A DNA stretch of 64,000 bases from Eudorina sp. 2006-703-Eu-15. Lineage: Eukaryota; Chlorophyta; Chlorophyceae; Chlamydomonadales; Volvocaceae. The notes under the pieces were generated by a model that ran no database searches, was not told where the DNA came from, and saw only the letters and a program-made list of their open reading frames with translations. Below, piece after piece: positions 13,498-25,800 of this stretch (positions are counted from its first letter, which is position 1; the number at the start of each line of letters is the position of its first letter). Made by a program: the position numbers and the translations under genes. The DNA is taken from assembly GCA_003117195.1 (NCBI GenBank), contig BDSI01000083.1:485498-549497 (forward strand). Direction: 5' to 3'.

Positions 13498-13568
<71 letters not shown>
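13498..13568. repeat. (CTG)n trinucleotide run
   Basis: About 23 uninterrupted CTG/CAG units lie roughly 0.7 kb after the VPS53 stop. The run could be within a long 3' UTR or intergenic. It is open in several frames, but nothing indicates translation. Confidence 0.95.
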
Positions 13569-15753
13569 GTGGCTCCAGTAGCAGCAGCAGGTCGTGAGGC
13601 CACAGGACACACACAGGCACTTGGGCGGGGTTCGTTATTACGCGTCATCCCACGCAGCACCGACATATATACAGCGAAGAGCTCCACCTACAATGGCTAT
13701 TAGGTACTCGGGCAGTCAACGACGTCAAACAGTTCGCTGTCTAGGTCACCCACTCGCCCAGATACCGCCCAGATGTCATCTGTGCGTCCACAAACGCCAT
13801 AGCAGCAAATGCGAAGTCACTCCATTGCGCAGTCTCAGATGCAGAAAACACGAAAGAGTCCATTCGTTTGGTAATTGGAAAGCAGATTATGGCTTCCCCA
13901 CGTACCCACTCGCTGAGACCATTACACCCGCCACGTTGTGCATTTGAAGGCCCTCCGTTACTGTGCTTCATCGCCACCGGCCGTCCGCCCTCTGCCCCGA
14001 CCGCCAGCCTTACCAAGGTCACGGTGAACCTCTGCCGCCTCCCCTCGCCCCCTCTGCCGCCGCCCCTCGACCCCTCTGCGGCCTCCCCAGGAACAGGCCT
14101 CCCTGCGATGCAGGCTATGCTCTTATGATGGTTTTGCTAGCCATGCGTCATAAATGTGACCCAATGGAGTTCCGAGGGAGACCCAAAGCCGCTGATAATT
14201 AATGCAATTAATTACAAAAGCATAAGCCATATCAATTCTGCGTCCACGTTCGCGATCTGGCGCCTGGTGACAAAGTTCCGGACGTCCCTGGACGTCCGTG
14301 ACAGAAGTCCTCAAGGCCCCGCACCCACCAACCCACCCTTGCCGTACAACGAATTTTGCAGGCCAATGACTTTTGTCGTACAACTCAGATTAAAGTTTTG
14401 AAAACAGTTTTGGATTGCTCTCGTTGAGTACTTTCGTTTTGAAGCGTCGGGTTTGTTTGGGAGGATCCTACACACACCCCCGGCTGCGGTATGAATGTAT
14501 ATCCGCACCATCTAGAATACTGCCAGCAGAGAAGAACGAGCCAATGGGTGGACAGCAAACAACCCCGCCATGTGATTCGGCGGGCAGGTCTGGCGCGTTT
14601 TCCAGGAGAGTAAGGAGAGGCAGTCCTGGCGCACTCGTAACCCTGGTGTTTTGGCTGGTCGGTCACCCGGTATGGCTGCATGCCTTCCCCCCGGGTGATG
14701 GAGGATGGCTGCGCAGTCCTTGGTAGGGGTGGATGAGATGAGGCGCCTACGAGCTATCTGGGCCCGTACGTTGGAACACCCGGTCGGGACACGGGCCCAC
14801 CTTGTAACGAGTACTACTACAAAACAGCGATGCGGCCCTATTAGGCAAGCAAATGCATCATGCATCTCGGGTCCACCTTGTAACGGTTACTACTACCATC
14901 ACGCATCACCGGCATCCTACTCACATCTGCTGGAAACGCACCAACGCAGACATGTACATCAGTTCTGAGCCAGCGTGAGCGAGCGCGAAGCTGTACGAAA
15001 GTTGTAGTCCTTCATATGGGTAGCTATGTCGCGAGCGTGTTGCGTTGAATTATTACAATACGTTATATTACAATTTCAGCAACTAACCAGCGGCATTCCA
15101 ATCCAGGGAACCTCGCACCACTGCTGCTCGTCCAACCGTCCAGTTTCGGCCGCATTTAGGGAGAGCGCTGCGGAACCTACCTACCGTACCCCTTCAATCG
15201 AGACGTCTGTGGGCGGATGTGGGCTGCGTGCGTGATTTTATTATTTGGTACGTTCGCTCATTTTCCTTAAGGCCATCCGGCACGTGTTCATTGTTTTCAC
15301 TAACGTGTTCAAATTTCGAACGATTGGAAATAACTAAGCAAGAGGTTGCGCAGCATCACATGCAACTTGAAAAAAAGACGCGGGCGTCTACATAGCGAGA
15401 GCACGGGAAACAATATATCGAGACAATCAAGGGCTGCTCAACGTATGCCCATTCAATTCCCTGACACGCCCAGACATCAGCGTACGTTCATTCATGCGTC
15501 CACTGGGAATGCCGAATCCGGCTTCAGCGTCAGAACTTGGTCTGGACGCACTGTACTGTCAGTGCGGGAACGAAGCCCTCTCCTTGCAGTCGCTCAAGCC
15601 GATGGTAGCTATTAAACGTACGTAGGAATTGAAAAAAGAAGAAGGATGTAGTGCGGGTCGGGCTAGAGCCAGGGCGAAGGAGAGCGGACATCTATCGTCC
15701 GTTCCGACCCACCTTCAATTTGTAACCAAGTTGAGAACGATGGCTTTCATGAT

Positions 15754-15754
<1 letters not shown>

Positions 15755-15799
<45 letters not shown>
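15755..15799. repeat. (CAG)15 trinucleotide run
   Basis: Fifteen perfect CAG units. A short plus-strand frame (15629-15952) would read them as poly-glutamine, but it has no other protein-like content and no splice partners, so I treat the tract as a microsatellite. Confidence 0.95.
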
Positions 15800-15800
<1 letters not shown>

Positions 15801-16806
15801 GCTTTCTTTCAAAAATTCTGATACATAATCCGTTCAGAAATGAAGGCCTTCAATTTGCGCGTGAAGCCGTGCTCGCGGCGGTGCGTCGTTCGGCCCTTGA
15901 TTTAATAACGAAGGCCTTCGGAAAAAAAGTTATGTGTTCTTTTCGTCTATGAACGAAGGAAACCAAAGGGATGCAAAATGAAGGGAAAACGAACCCGGCG
16001 TTCCCAGAGTGTACCGCACCCGTAAGGATTCGCGGTGGATTACGCGAACTGAAACCACTTGTAACGGACTAATGAAATCACTTGTAACGGACTAACGCAT
16101 TAAGTCAATGATCTGTAAATTAATTACTATGACGATTTTCGATGACCGTATTACTATCCGTCCGGCCCGTTCAGGCTAGACCGCATGTAGTATCGGTCGA
16201 TCAATCGCCGAATGAACGCACGTCACCTGCCATTGGTACTTTAGGATAGGCCCCTATTCATGTTCGCCAAATACTAAATGTGACGCATGGCAGTCCATCC
16301 AAGGAGGAAGTGACGTACGGTACATTGCTCGTTTGACATTACGTGCCTCGGCGTCACCAGAAACCACGGATGCCTACATAAGCCGCAAAAAAAGCAAGTT
16401 GTTTTCTTCGATTTGTTGTTCTCGCTTCGAACATTACCTGATAGAAGTATGCAGCACTCTACACGCCTTTAAAAATGACAGAGAATTAGGTACACCCAAT
16501 CTTTTAATCAAATGTCTGTTACAAGCCCAGCTGATGGACTAAACGAGTTTTCGGCGCCGTACGTACTTCCTTGATGTAGTTGGCGATGTCCCACGTATGA
16601 GCAACGGGGCGTTCAGGAGTGGGCCTGCTTGCTTCTATCTGTGTACCTTGTGTATCTCAAGCACTGTTCATGTCATGCACCGAGCATCAAATAAAGTCCA
16701 TCCAATGGGAACGATTTACTAGCATAAGGCATGCAGTTTCTCATCCTACGATCAATTCCGTCTCCCTTACTTACTCGGTCATAAGACGACCCAGCGGCTG
16801 CCGTCC

Positions 16807-19800
16807 ATGGCGCTTCTTTGTTACTCCAATTGCGCTTTGCTCATCATCGCCTTGTTGGCGTTGAAACCAATCGAAGCTGAGTACACCTGCAGCGGCGAAG
16901 TCGCGGGCGTGGCGGGCTGCACGGACCCAGCAAATTACCCTGCTCCCCAATCATCGAGCAATCCTGCGTCATGTGGGTCTGTCGGAAACGCAGCCTGCGG
17001 ACCTGGCGAGCACCAGTCCGGCTGCCCGCACTGCGACTCCACCCTTCAGCGGTGGGACCACGGCTCGACGTGGAGCAACAACGGCTACGCTGTGCCAGCC
17101 GCTGGCGACACAGCGGATGTCTGGCTGCCCGTCGGCGCACGGGTTCTCCTGTCTGGGTGCATGCTGGGAGCCTCTGATGGAGCGCGTTTCCGCAAGATCA
17201 TCGTGCCATCAGGAAGTGAGGTGCGTGCATGCGCCCAAAATGACATAACGAACGAAATAGGGGCGCCATGGCGGCTAACTCCCCCTGAGCGGGCTTTATC
17301 CCTTGCCATGGCTGGTTCTCAGGAACGTGGTTGTTCCTTGGTAGTGTGGGCCCGGGGCGTGTTTCGGTGCACTTGTGGAGCCTGTCCGGAGCGCCATGGT
17401 GGCGCAAGTTCGTTTAGGGGTGTATGGTGAGGAAGCCTCGGCTGTCGCCATTGGCTGTCACCTTTGGCTGACACCGATGACCCACTGGGTCCGCTGTAAC
17501 ATCCTTAATAATAATAACGAACGAATGGATGATGACCCGCTGATAATTGTATGTCTTGCTGCTGCAACTAATAAGAAGTAAATAAACCACACACACATGC
17601 TTGTCACGCATAGCAGCAGGTAACTATAGGGGACGGGTTGAAGGTAAAAATACGAATAGAACTGACAGCAGCTAGCTACAGCAGCTTGCTTGCACTCTTG
17701 GGATCATCCATCCCTTGCTTGATTGTACGGCACGGGGGCCAGCTAGCTAGCTGCTGTCATTTCTATGATACTTTTATTTATCCACAATAGGAGTGTGGCG
17801 TCGAAAGATATTATTGGTTTCTTCGTTTGCGGGCATACTCCAAACCCCATTCCTTGCTCGTACGACATGTACAATTTTCAAGAACTTGAGGGAGTGCAGC
17901 GCTGGGTGCTCCAGGCGTGGCGGTGGCTGGGTAATGGGGTGCCTGTGTGGGCGACCTTCCCCGTGCTTGGCTTTATCCACATTAGCTGTATCCATATTGA
18001 TTGGTGCCTGTGTGGGCGACCTTCGCTTTATCCACATTGGCTTTCCACATTGCCCGCTGTTGTGCCTATCCCTTTGGTAGTGTACTAGTGTATGTTGCCC
18101 CGCTATGCGCCTCTGCCTGCTTAGGTGACTGTCTGGGTGGGGTTATGGCCTTCTGTGTTTTTTCCGCGGCGTTGAGGTGTGGAGGTGTCTGGCCACCTTG
18201 TCGATCGGTGGGGCCTGCTGGGGCTTGCCCGCCTGGTATACACCGTTGATCTAGTTGATCCCTTTTCGGGGTCCGCTGTAACGTAGGGTTTGGGTTTGTA
18301 ACGTAGGGTTTGTAACGTAGGGTTTGGGTTTACCCTCCGCATGTAAATGTACGACGTAACGGGCATACATACGTATTTGTATGTCTCACACTACTGCTGT
18401 AGCCACCTTCGTTCTGTGAACCTACACACAGCAGGCGCGTGGGATATATGACCTCATTTGATTGAGACCGATGTGAGGGTACTACAAGTTTATACAGGAG
18501 ATAGAACTAACTAGAGACGCGAGGAAAGAACAAACGGAGGCCAACCTAGGCTCCCCCGGTGGTGCGGCGCGCGCGGGCATACAGCGCAGGGGTGACTACG
18601 TACGCCACCCGCCCCCTGAGTTCGTTCCCCACCTCCTTATTACACGCCATGCTATTATTATAATAAATAAAATTTTATTATTATTATTACGCATGTATCG
18701 GTCTTATTATTACGCATGTATCGGTCGTCCCTAGCTAACAATACGCACATATTTACAATAAAGGGCGCATAGTCGGCTGGCTTGTTTGTTGTTTATATAT
18801 ATTCGTTATGGTTCATCGATTATTTGCAGCTTGTGATCGACGATGGTCCGCTCAACTTGACGGTGACTAGCGTGCTGGTCAGCGGCACGATCACTATGGG
18901 CTCGCCGTCCTGTCGGCTTCGGAGCGCTTTAACCATCACCTTCGCGCCTGCAGCAGGGGTGCCCACGAATCAGATGTCGCTCGTGGTAAGCGCGCAATGA
19001 AGGACCTGGTGGCTGCACCGAGGCTGCTGGATAGCGGCCCTACCGCCCATTATATTATTATAATTATTATTATTTGCTGTCGGGGCTTCAATATGCATTT
19101 GCGCTGCTGTCTGCTGTATGCCATTTCCTGATGGGTGAAGAGGAATTAACGATGGCATCACGCACGCGGCGGCGGCGGCGGCCGGGTGTAGATACATCAC
19201 AGAATGTATATGTTGCATTCTCATGTATATAGATGCGATCTCATAATATGTTGTTGAATTTGTGATACACCTTTTAAATCATAATATCTTTAAGGGATTT
19301 ACTTTGATTCCAATGCATTAGACGACACGCATTGTTTTTGTAGCGTGTTGGCTGTACCACGCGCACATTCCGTACATATGTTGACAAATAAAGCTCTCGA
19401 TTGGACAGATAGCGCCAGACCTTCATGCATATGATTTTATTTTTGGCTGTGTGTGGTAAACGTATGTACTTCTGGTCAAGTACAACCCTAGAGTTATGCC
19501 TGAATGAGCTGTGTCTATCTGGCTCGGCTGCTGTGTGCATACCGCCGCCGCCCCGCCCCTACCCCACCTCGCTTCCCGCAGGCCCTCAATGGCAGTACAG
19601 TTGACATCCACGGCGCCCTGTATAACCCGACCTGGACGCGCCTCAACGGCACGGTGTACGGTGGCTCCAATTCCTTACAGCTGCGCGAACCCGTCAACTG
19701 GCAACCAGGACAGCTGGTAGCTGTCACCACGAGCCTTTGGAAGGATGAGTGCAGGAACCAGGTGGGCTCGCTGTCCCGCAACGCCGCGCGGCGAATATCG

Positions 19801-22800
19801 AATCATTTGAGAAAGGGTTAGGTACCGGTAGGGGCATGCACACGTTTATTTTATATTCGCTTCCGTCGCTCGCCGATCTCGCCATCAGATCCAGGCATAA
19901 TCGACCTCGCGAGTAATATTGAACGCGGCCATGAGCACGCGCGGGCCGTGACGGAGAGCTGGATGGGTACGGGTGGACCCACACCGGCTCCAATCAAGCA
20001 TCCGCGGAACATCCCGATGTTGAATCAAGCATCCGCGGAACGTTACTTCGTTGACATATGTATGCCCTCTCACCTCGATCTATCCCTTTTTGCGCGTGCG
20101 GGAAATTTGCTTTGCCATATACACAGAATGAGGTACGGATGATTGATAGTGTGAGCGCGGACGGCAAGACTCTCACGTTCACAACACCACTGTCTTTCCG
20201 TCACTACGGGTGAGTAAATAGTACATAATTATAATTTACTAAGATTATTATTGTTGTTATATGATGATAATAGTCGTAATAATAATAAGTTTAGTTACAA
20301 CAATAAAATAATAATATCAGGGGTAAAATAAAATATAATGATAATCAATTAAAACTACTTTGACCGCCGGCCTTCCCCGGTTCGTAATCACTGCAAGCGC
20401 AGAGGGCCGGAGTACCAGTCAGAGGTGGTACTGCTGAGCCGCAACATCCTCTTTCAGGGCAGTCCGGAAACTGCCAACCAGAGCGCTGGAGGACACGTGC
20501 GCATTGAGAGCAGGGTAGGTGCGCCCCGCCTGCCTGCCTGCCTGGCGTGATTGCGTGATTGCGCGTGCGTTCAGTCAACGGCAGAGTAACCAATACAACC
20601 AATGATTGTACAACGTACTACTACTGTACGGTATGCACACATACATACAGCCGAGAGCGAGCGAGGCAGCAGCCACGCGCTTGGCTTCATTACGTATATA
20701 TGTGCGCAGCTATCTGGTTAGCCGGCGGATCATTAGTTAGCTATCTATAGTCAACCCGATCAATGTGTTTGGCAAAAACACCCGCATGTATGCAGGTCTA
20801 ATCGTCTCTCGAAATGATGCCTCGTACGTCAACTCGACATCCATAGTTGTCCTGAAAATGTTTTACATATGAGGCTGTGTACGGATGTACGTATATACAC
20901 ACATACAGCCTGCTGCGCTTGCTTACCGTCCGTCCTCCCCTGCGGTCCATCGTCGTTCGCGCCAAACAAAAATATATAATGCGCAGTCGGGCCGCATTCG
21001 GGGCGTTATGGCTTATATGATGGGCCAGCAGTTCCAAGTCGGCAGGTGCGTTCCTTTCAAACTTTAGATCATTACAACCTACTTGTACGGGGGACTCACG
21101 ATAACACGCGCATTCACGCGTACGCTTTACCTGCTGAGACCCCGAGACTACGTAAACCCATCCGCGAAAAGACCGGCCTAGCTACCTTGCTTGTGCCACT
21201 TGCCTTTATCCATGAAAGCGAATCGCCGTACCGTCACACATGCATGCGCAGCTACCCCTTCCATTTCCACATGGCGGGCGACGTGACGAATGTGAGCTAC
21301 CTCACCGACAACAGTGTGTACAACAGCTATTGGAGATGTGAGTGCCATTTTCGTCGGCGGCTACATATGTAGTTTTACTGCAGATTCTTTATTTTGTATA
21401 TCGGCGTGCGCTGATATGAGCTGCATGGCATTATTGTAGTACTGTGCTCATCCAGTGCCGGTGGCGGCGGCGTATGTATCATGTTGATGTATCGCCAGTA
21501 TCAGCTCGCTGCTGCTGCTGCTGTAGCCGCTGCAGATAAGATAGATGTTAGGTGGGGTGCGGCAGCAGCTGCTGCCGCACCCCACCTAACATCTATCTTA
21601 TCTGTTTTCGTTCCATCCGGACTTGCGTCATCACCTATCCTGCCCGCCGCTAGCTGCTGCTTCTTCATCATAATTTGTATGTTATTAGCCTGCCTGCTGC
21701 TACTGCTGCTAAATTGTTGGTCCGTCCATCCACTGCATCCGTGCGCAGGTTACACGATGCACGGCACGCACGGTCTGTTGGTGCAGCGCAACACGGCCTT
21801 CCATGCGCAGGGCAACTGCTATTACATCGAAGATGGCGTCGAAGAGCGCAACGTGATTGATGGCAACTTTGCGGGTTTCGTTCACCCGCTGGGGCGCCCA
21901 GATACGTGCGTCCCCATCGGCAACGTGTTTAACCCCCCGACCATCAAGCAGGTCCGCCGTTCATTCGGGATAATGTCGGCACAGAACGTGAATATATGCA
22001 TGCGCACTGGGTGCTATGCTGCTAGCTGGCATCTTCGTATGTATGAGATAGAATACATACGCGCGCGCTCGCATGTCGTCGTTTCATCATATCGTGCACA
22101 TCCATACACCGTGCTGCACCACCTGCCGATCGGGTCCGTCCGTGCGCAGCAGCTAGCCGAAGTACGTACGTAGGTGCATGAGATCCTCGCATGAGGTGCA
22201 CGCCTGCCTTTGCGCGCACAGACTACGCAGCTGCTTCAGCCATCCGATTGGGCAGCTTCCTGCTTCTATATCAGGTGAGGACTACTACTGCTTTGTTTCT
22301 GTTGAAAATCGATCACGACCAGCTGCGTGTCGAGCTGGCCCATGAGCTGAACGTGTAGAACGTGCCCAAGCCTAGCTAAGAGACAACGAAGGCAAACGTC
22401 TCAAGCAAGCAAGCAACGCGTGTTTCAAGCAATCAGCTCATTGTATGTTATCACAAGAACAGTTGGATCAACACAGAAGTGACTTAGATACGAGGTATAC
22501 GAGGACACAACCTCGCCAATTCTACCCAACATAACCGAAGCCGCTTGGGCGGGCGCACACAAAGGCAGTTGCCAGGCAGCTCCGAACACCAAAATAGGCA
22601 CAGCTGCTAGGCAGCCTTAAGAACAAAATAGGCACGCACTTTATTTTCTTGGGTCTGCCTCTATCTGCGAACGCTACGGACATTACGATAGGACGAGAAA
22701 CGTCCAGACATACAGTTCGTAGCGAAGTAGTCTAGCCGAAAATCAAGCAACAGCTTCAGGTCGGTGTAGTCGGTGAGGATGCGTGCGTCTACTATATGTA

Positions 22801-25800
22801 GACATGCAGATAGACACACATCGATACATGTACGGGTAATGTACATCTGCCTCGTCAAAAGATGAAAGGGAAGTTTGCTCGCTCCTGGGCGTGTGTTAAG
22901 GGGACCGCGCATGTTAGAGTTGGGAGTCGGCATTGGTCACCAGTGCTTTGTTCACGCAGGTATCCGCCTGCGGCCCCTATCCGTGTTACCAGGCCCCCGA
23001 AACCATTTCCTGGCCTGACCCGTAGGCTGGACCCGCTCGACGCGCACGCACATCTCGGGCTAGCCCATTAACCATGGCTCAAGGCCACTTACACCGGGCT
23101 GTCCAAGCGGAACTCCTCAAATCTTAATTAATCTTAATTCACTCGTTGACCGCCGACTCTGTGTGGAATGATCGCCCTCATTACCTTCATTCATGTGTCA
23201 TCTCGGACTACTCGGATCCGCAGCAATCCCTTCAACATCTTATCCAACAATGCGGCAAGCGGAGGTGTGGCAGGATACTTCTTCGTGCGCAAAGCGAAGC
23301 CCATTGGGGTGAGCATGTGCATCGATGCACGAATAGTGTGATTAGTGTGATAATGACAAGACCACTCACGCACTGCCGTTCATCATCTGTCGTTTCACAC
23401 CTTTTCACACAGCAGCCGTGATGGCTGGTCGGCGGTCTGATGCGTCCCCATCTGAGCTGGCGAGAGGCTGCTTGACGGCCTGGCAGAACGAAGGATGTAG
23501 GCCATCTATCGAGCCAAACAAACAAACTGCTGCGTGCATGCTTCATATTTTTAGCACATGCAGGATATAACTCTATCTCACACTGCTGGCAGTATTACCA
23601 TAACGCCGCGCTCCTTGTATGTCCTTATTACTTTCATAACTAACGCGGCCGCAGCTTAGCCGCAATGTACCGCTTGAGCCGTACAAGCGACCTGTCGGCG
23701 GCTTCAGTGGCAACACCGCGCACTCGAGCGGGTACCACTGGGTGGACGCGAGCGCGATCTACATGGGCGGAAATCTGTGGTACGCAACCGACAACAAAAC
23801 GCTGCTGTACAGCATCCAACGAAGCGCCTTCGACCCCAGGTAATGATAGCCTAGCCTATCGTATCAAAAGAAGAAATAAACTGAAGTAAACATACATAGC
23901 GGTGCATACTAGTGCTGCTGGGTGCTAGGCACGCACGTGGCAAACGATCGACCCTTGTAACCTGGTAACGTCTAATAAATAATTCCTACTAGATAGCTAG
24001 CTGGATATCTACTCACATGTATGCACACTGTGCAGGGATGCAGATAACGCATCGATTCCGGCCAAGTTCATACTCAACAACACCAAGGTTTGGCTGGGCG
24101 GCACTTCTATTTCTACGTACGGCGATCGCGTGGTGGTGGGTGCAACACGGCGCGGCCAAAGGGCTCTCGAGATGCTGCTGTGCAGGGTCAGGCAATTGTA
24201 GGGATTTGTAATGAAACCCAGCATTACCGTAGGTGCAGAGGGGGCACGTGGTAGCTAGGTAGCGGGTGGTGTATAGCTAGCCAGCTAGACAAGGGGAAAC
24301 CCGTAGCCTCGATGAGCTCATCACGCCCCTGCCCCCTTAAAACACGCACAATTTAATTATTCTTATTTATTCTTATTATCGTTATTATGGCAGGATATAC
24401 TGCCGATTTGAGGGTGATGCACAAAATCGTTGCTATACGGTAAATGGCACAGTGAAATGGCTGTTTTATAGAATTTTACTCTCCTAATTTACCTGCTGGA
24501 GCATCGATCCGCTTCTGTATATGTGACATAGGCCTTCAGATCTTACAGAACGGCGGGGTGATGAACCGGGCTTACAGCAGTGTGCGTGTGTACGGTATCA
24601 TTCAATTCACTGCCTGACTGATACACGTCAGGCGCATCATACAGGTGGATGGGTTTGAGGCCCACGATGGCACTCTCGGCGAAAAAATGGGAGGCGACCC
24701 GAATGAGTTCATCAACGCGGACCTGAACGTGTACTCGGCCAATGTGGGCTTCTTGAGCAGCATGGTGCTCGGCGAGTGAGTTCGATTCACGGTGCAGACA
24801 AGAAAAACAAAATGTAAAAAAATGGACAGAATATAAATGATATTCTGTCCGTTGCCCAGCAAACATGCATCGTTAATAATACATCTATCAAGCAATATAT
24901 ACAGTAAAATATTAATTGCTTGATAGATGTATTATTATGGATGCATGTTTGCTAGGCAACGGACCCGGTAGTTCAGGATTGACCCCCGGGCCCGATTTAA
25001 TGATTGATTGCCATCGCCTCCATCCCTTGTCGCCTCGCGTGCACGCAGCCTCCCTTCCGGCGGTCGCTTCGGCTTACAGTTTTATGACACATTTTACAGG
25101 AACATCGTCCGAAATGTAACTATCAGGTGAGAATTGAGATAGAGGATGTATGTCTGTACAAGCCGCAAACATGTTGCTTGTAAACCTTTCAATACTTCAT
25201 TACAATGGTTTATTATACTAATTGGTTAAGCCAAAAAACATTCGTGCGTTGTGCTAGTGTTTCGTGCACCCCTCCTCGATCGAGGCGCAATATTATCATT
25301 ATTATTATACTATTGTTATTATTATATTTATTTTTATTATTCTTCTTATATATTCTCTCTATTATTCATATTATACTATTATTGTCATTACCATTGTTTG
25401 TGCATCCCATGTATGCCCCGACCGCGCTATCGACCTATGCATACAGGAATATGCAGAGGCCCGGGGCACAAGCGGCAATCTGGTCTATGAGTTTCTCCGA
25501 TCAATTCAAACCCGGCCACCAGTCGACTGTCCGGGACATACGGTTCGTCAATGTGACAACCGCAGCCGGCCTGTGGAACCCTGTCTCGAAGACTGGGTCC
25601 TGGCGCTGGTTCAACTTCCTTGGTAAGCAGCAATAATGTTAAAGCAATAAGCGGCGCCAGCTGTGCTGGCAAGGAAGCAAGGTGTGGGCGGACATCTGCT
25701 GCTGGCTGGCCCGCACGTTTTAGTGTCTGCATGCAAACAACGTGCATGTTACGAGCCGTGGATCGATCGAAACCCTTAAAGTTAAAGAGTTATCCCAACC

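Larger units (their letters stand above)
12775..16806. other. Gene-poor intergenic region
   Basis: Four kilobases lie between the VPS53 stop and the start of the G8 gene. They hold VPS53 3' UTR sequence, a (TACC)n stretch near 13268, a CTG run, a CAG run and a short duplicated CACTTGTAACGGACTAA at about 16060-16096. Open frames here are short and show no domain or continuous splice chain. A minus-strand frame at 13741-14022 has an unusual Phe/Ala-rich end but no partner exons. I see no supportable gene. Confidence 0.6.

Noticed and set aside
13741..14022. Minus-strand frame with a Phe/Ala-rich C-terminus
   Set aside because: It has only 93 codons, no recognisable motif and no adjoining exons; kept as part of the intergenic region.
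13498..15799. CTG and CAG runs as poly-glutamine or poly-alanine proteins
   Set aside because: The flanking frames are short and lack splice-consistent neighbours.
18281..18335. TAGGGTTT-type repeats resembling interstitial telomere sequence
   Set aside because: The units (GTAACGTAGGGTTT) are irregular and not a tandem telomeric array. They follow the GGGTCCGCTGTAAC retroposon tail and are better seen as part of that repeat.
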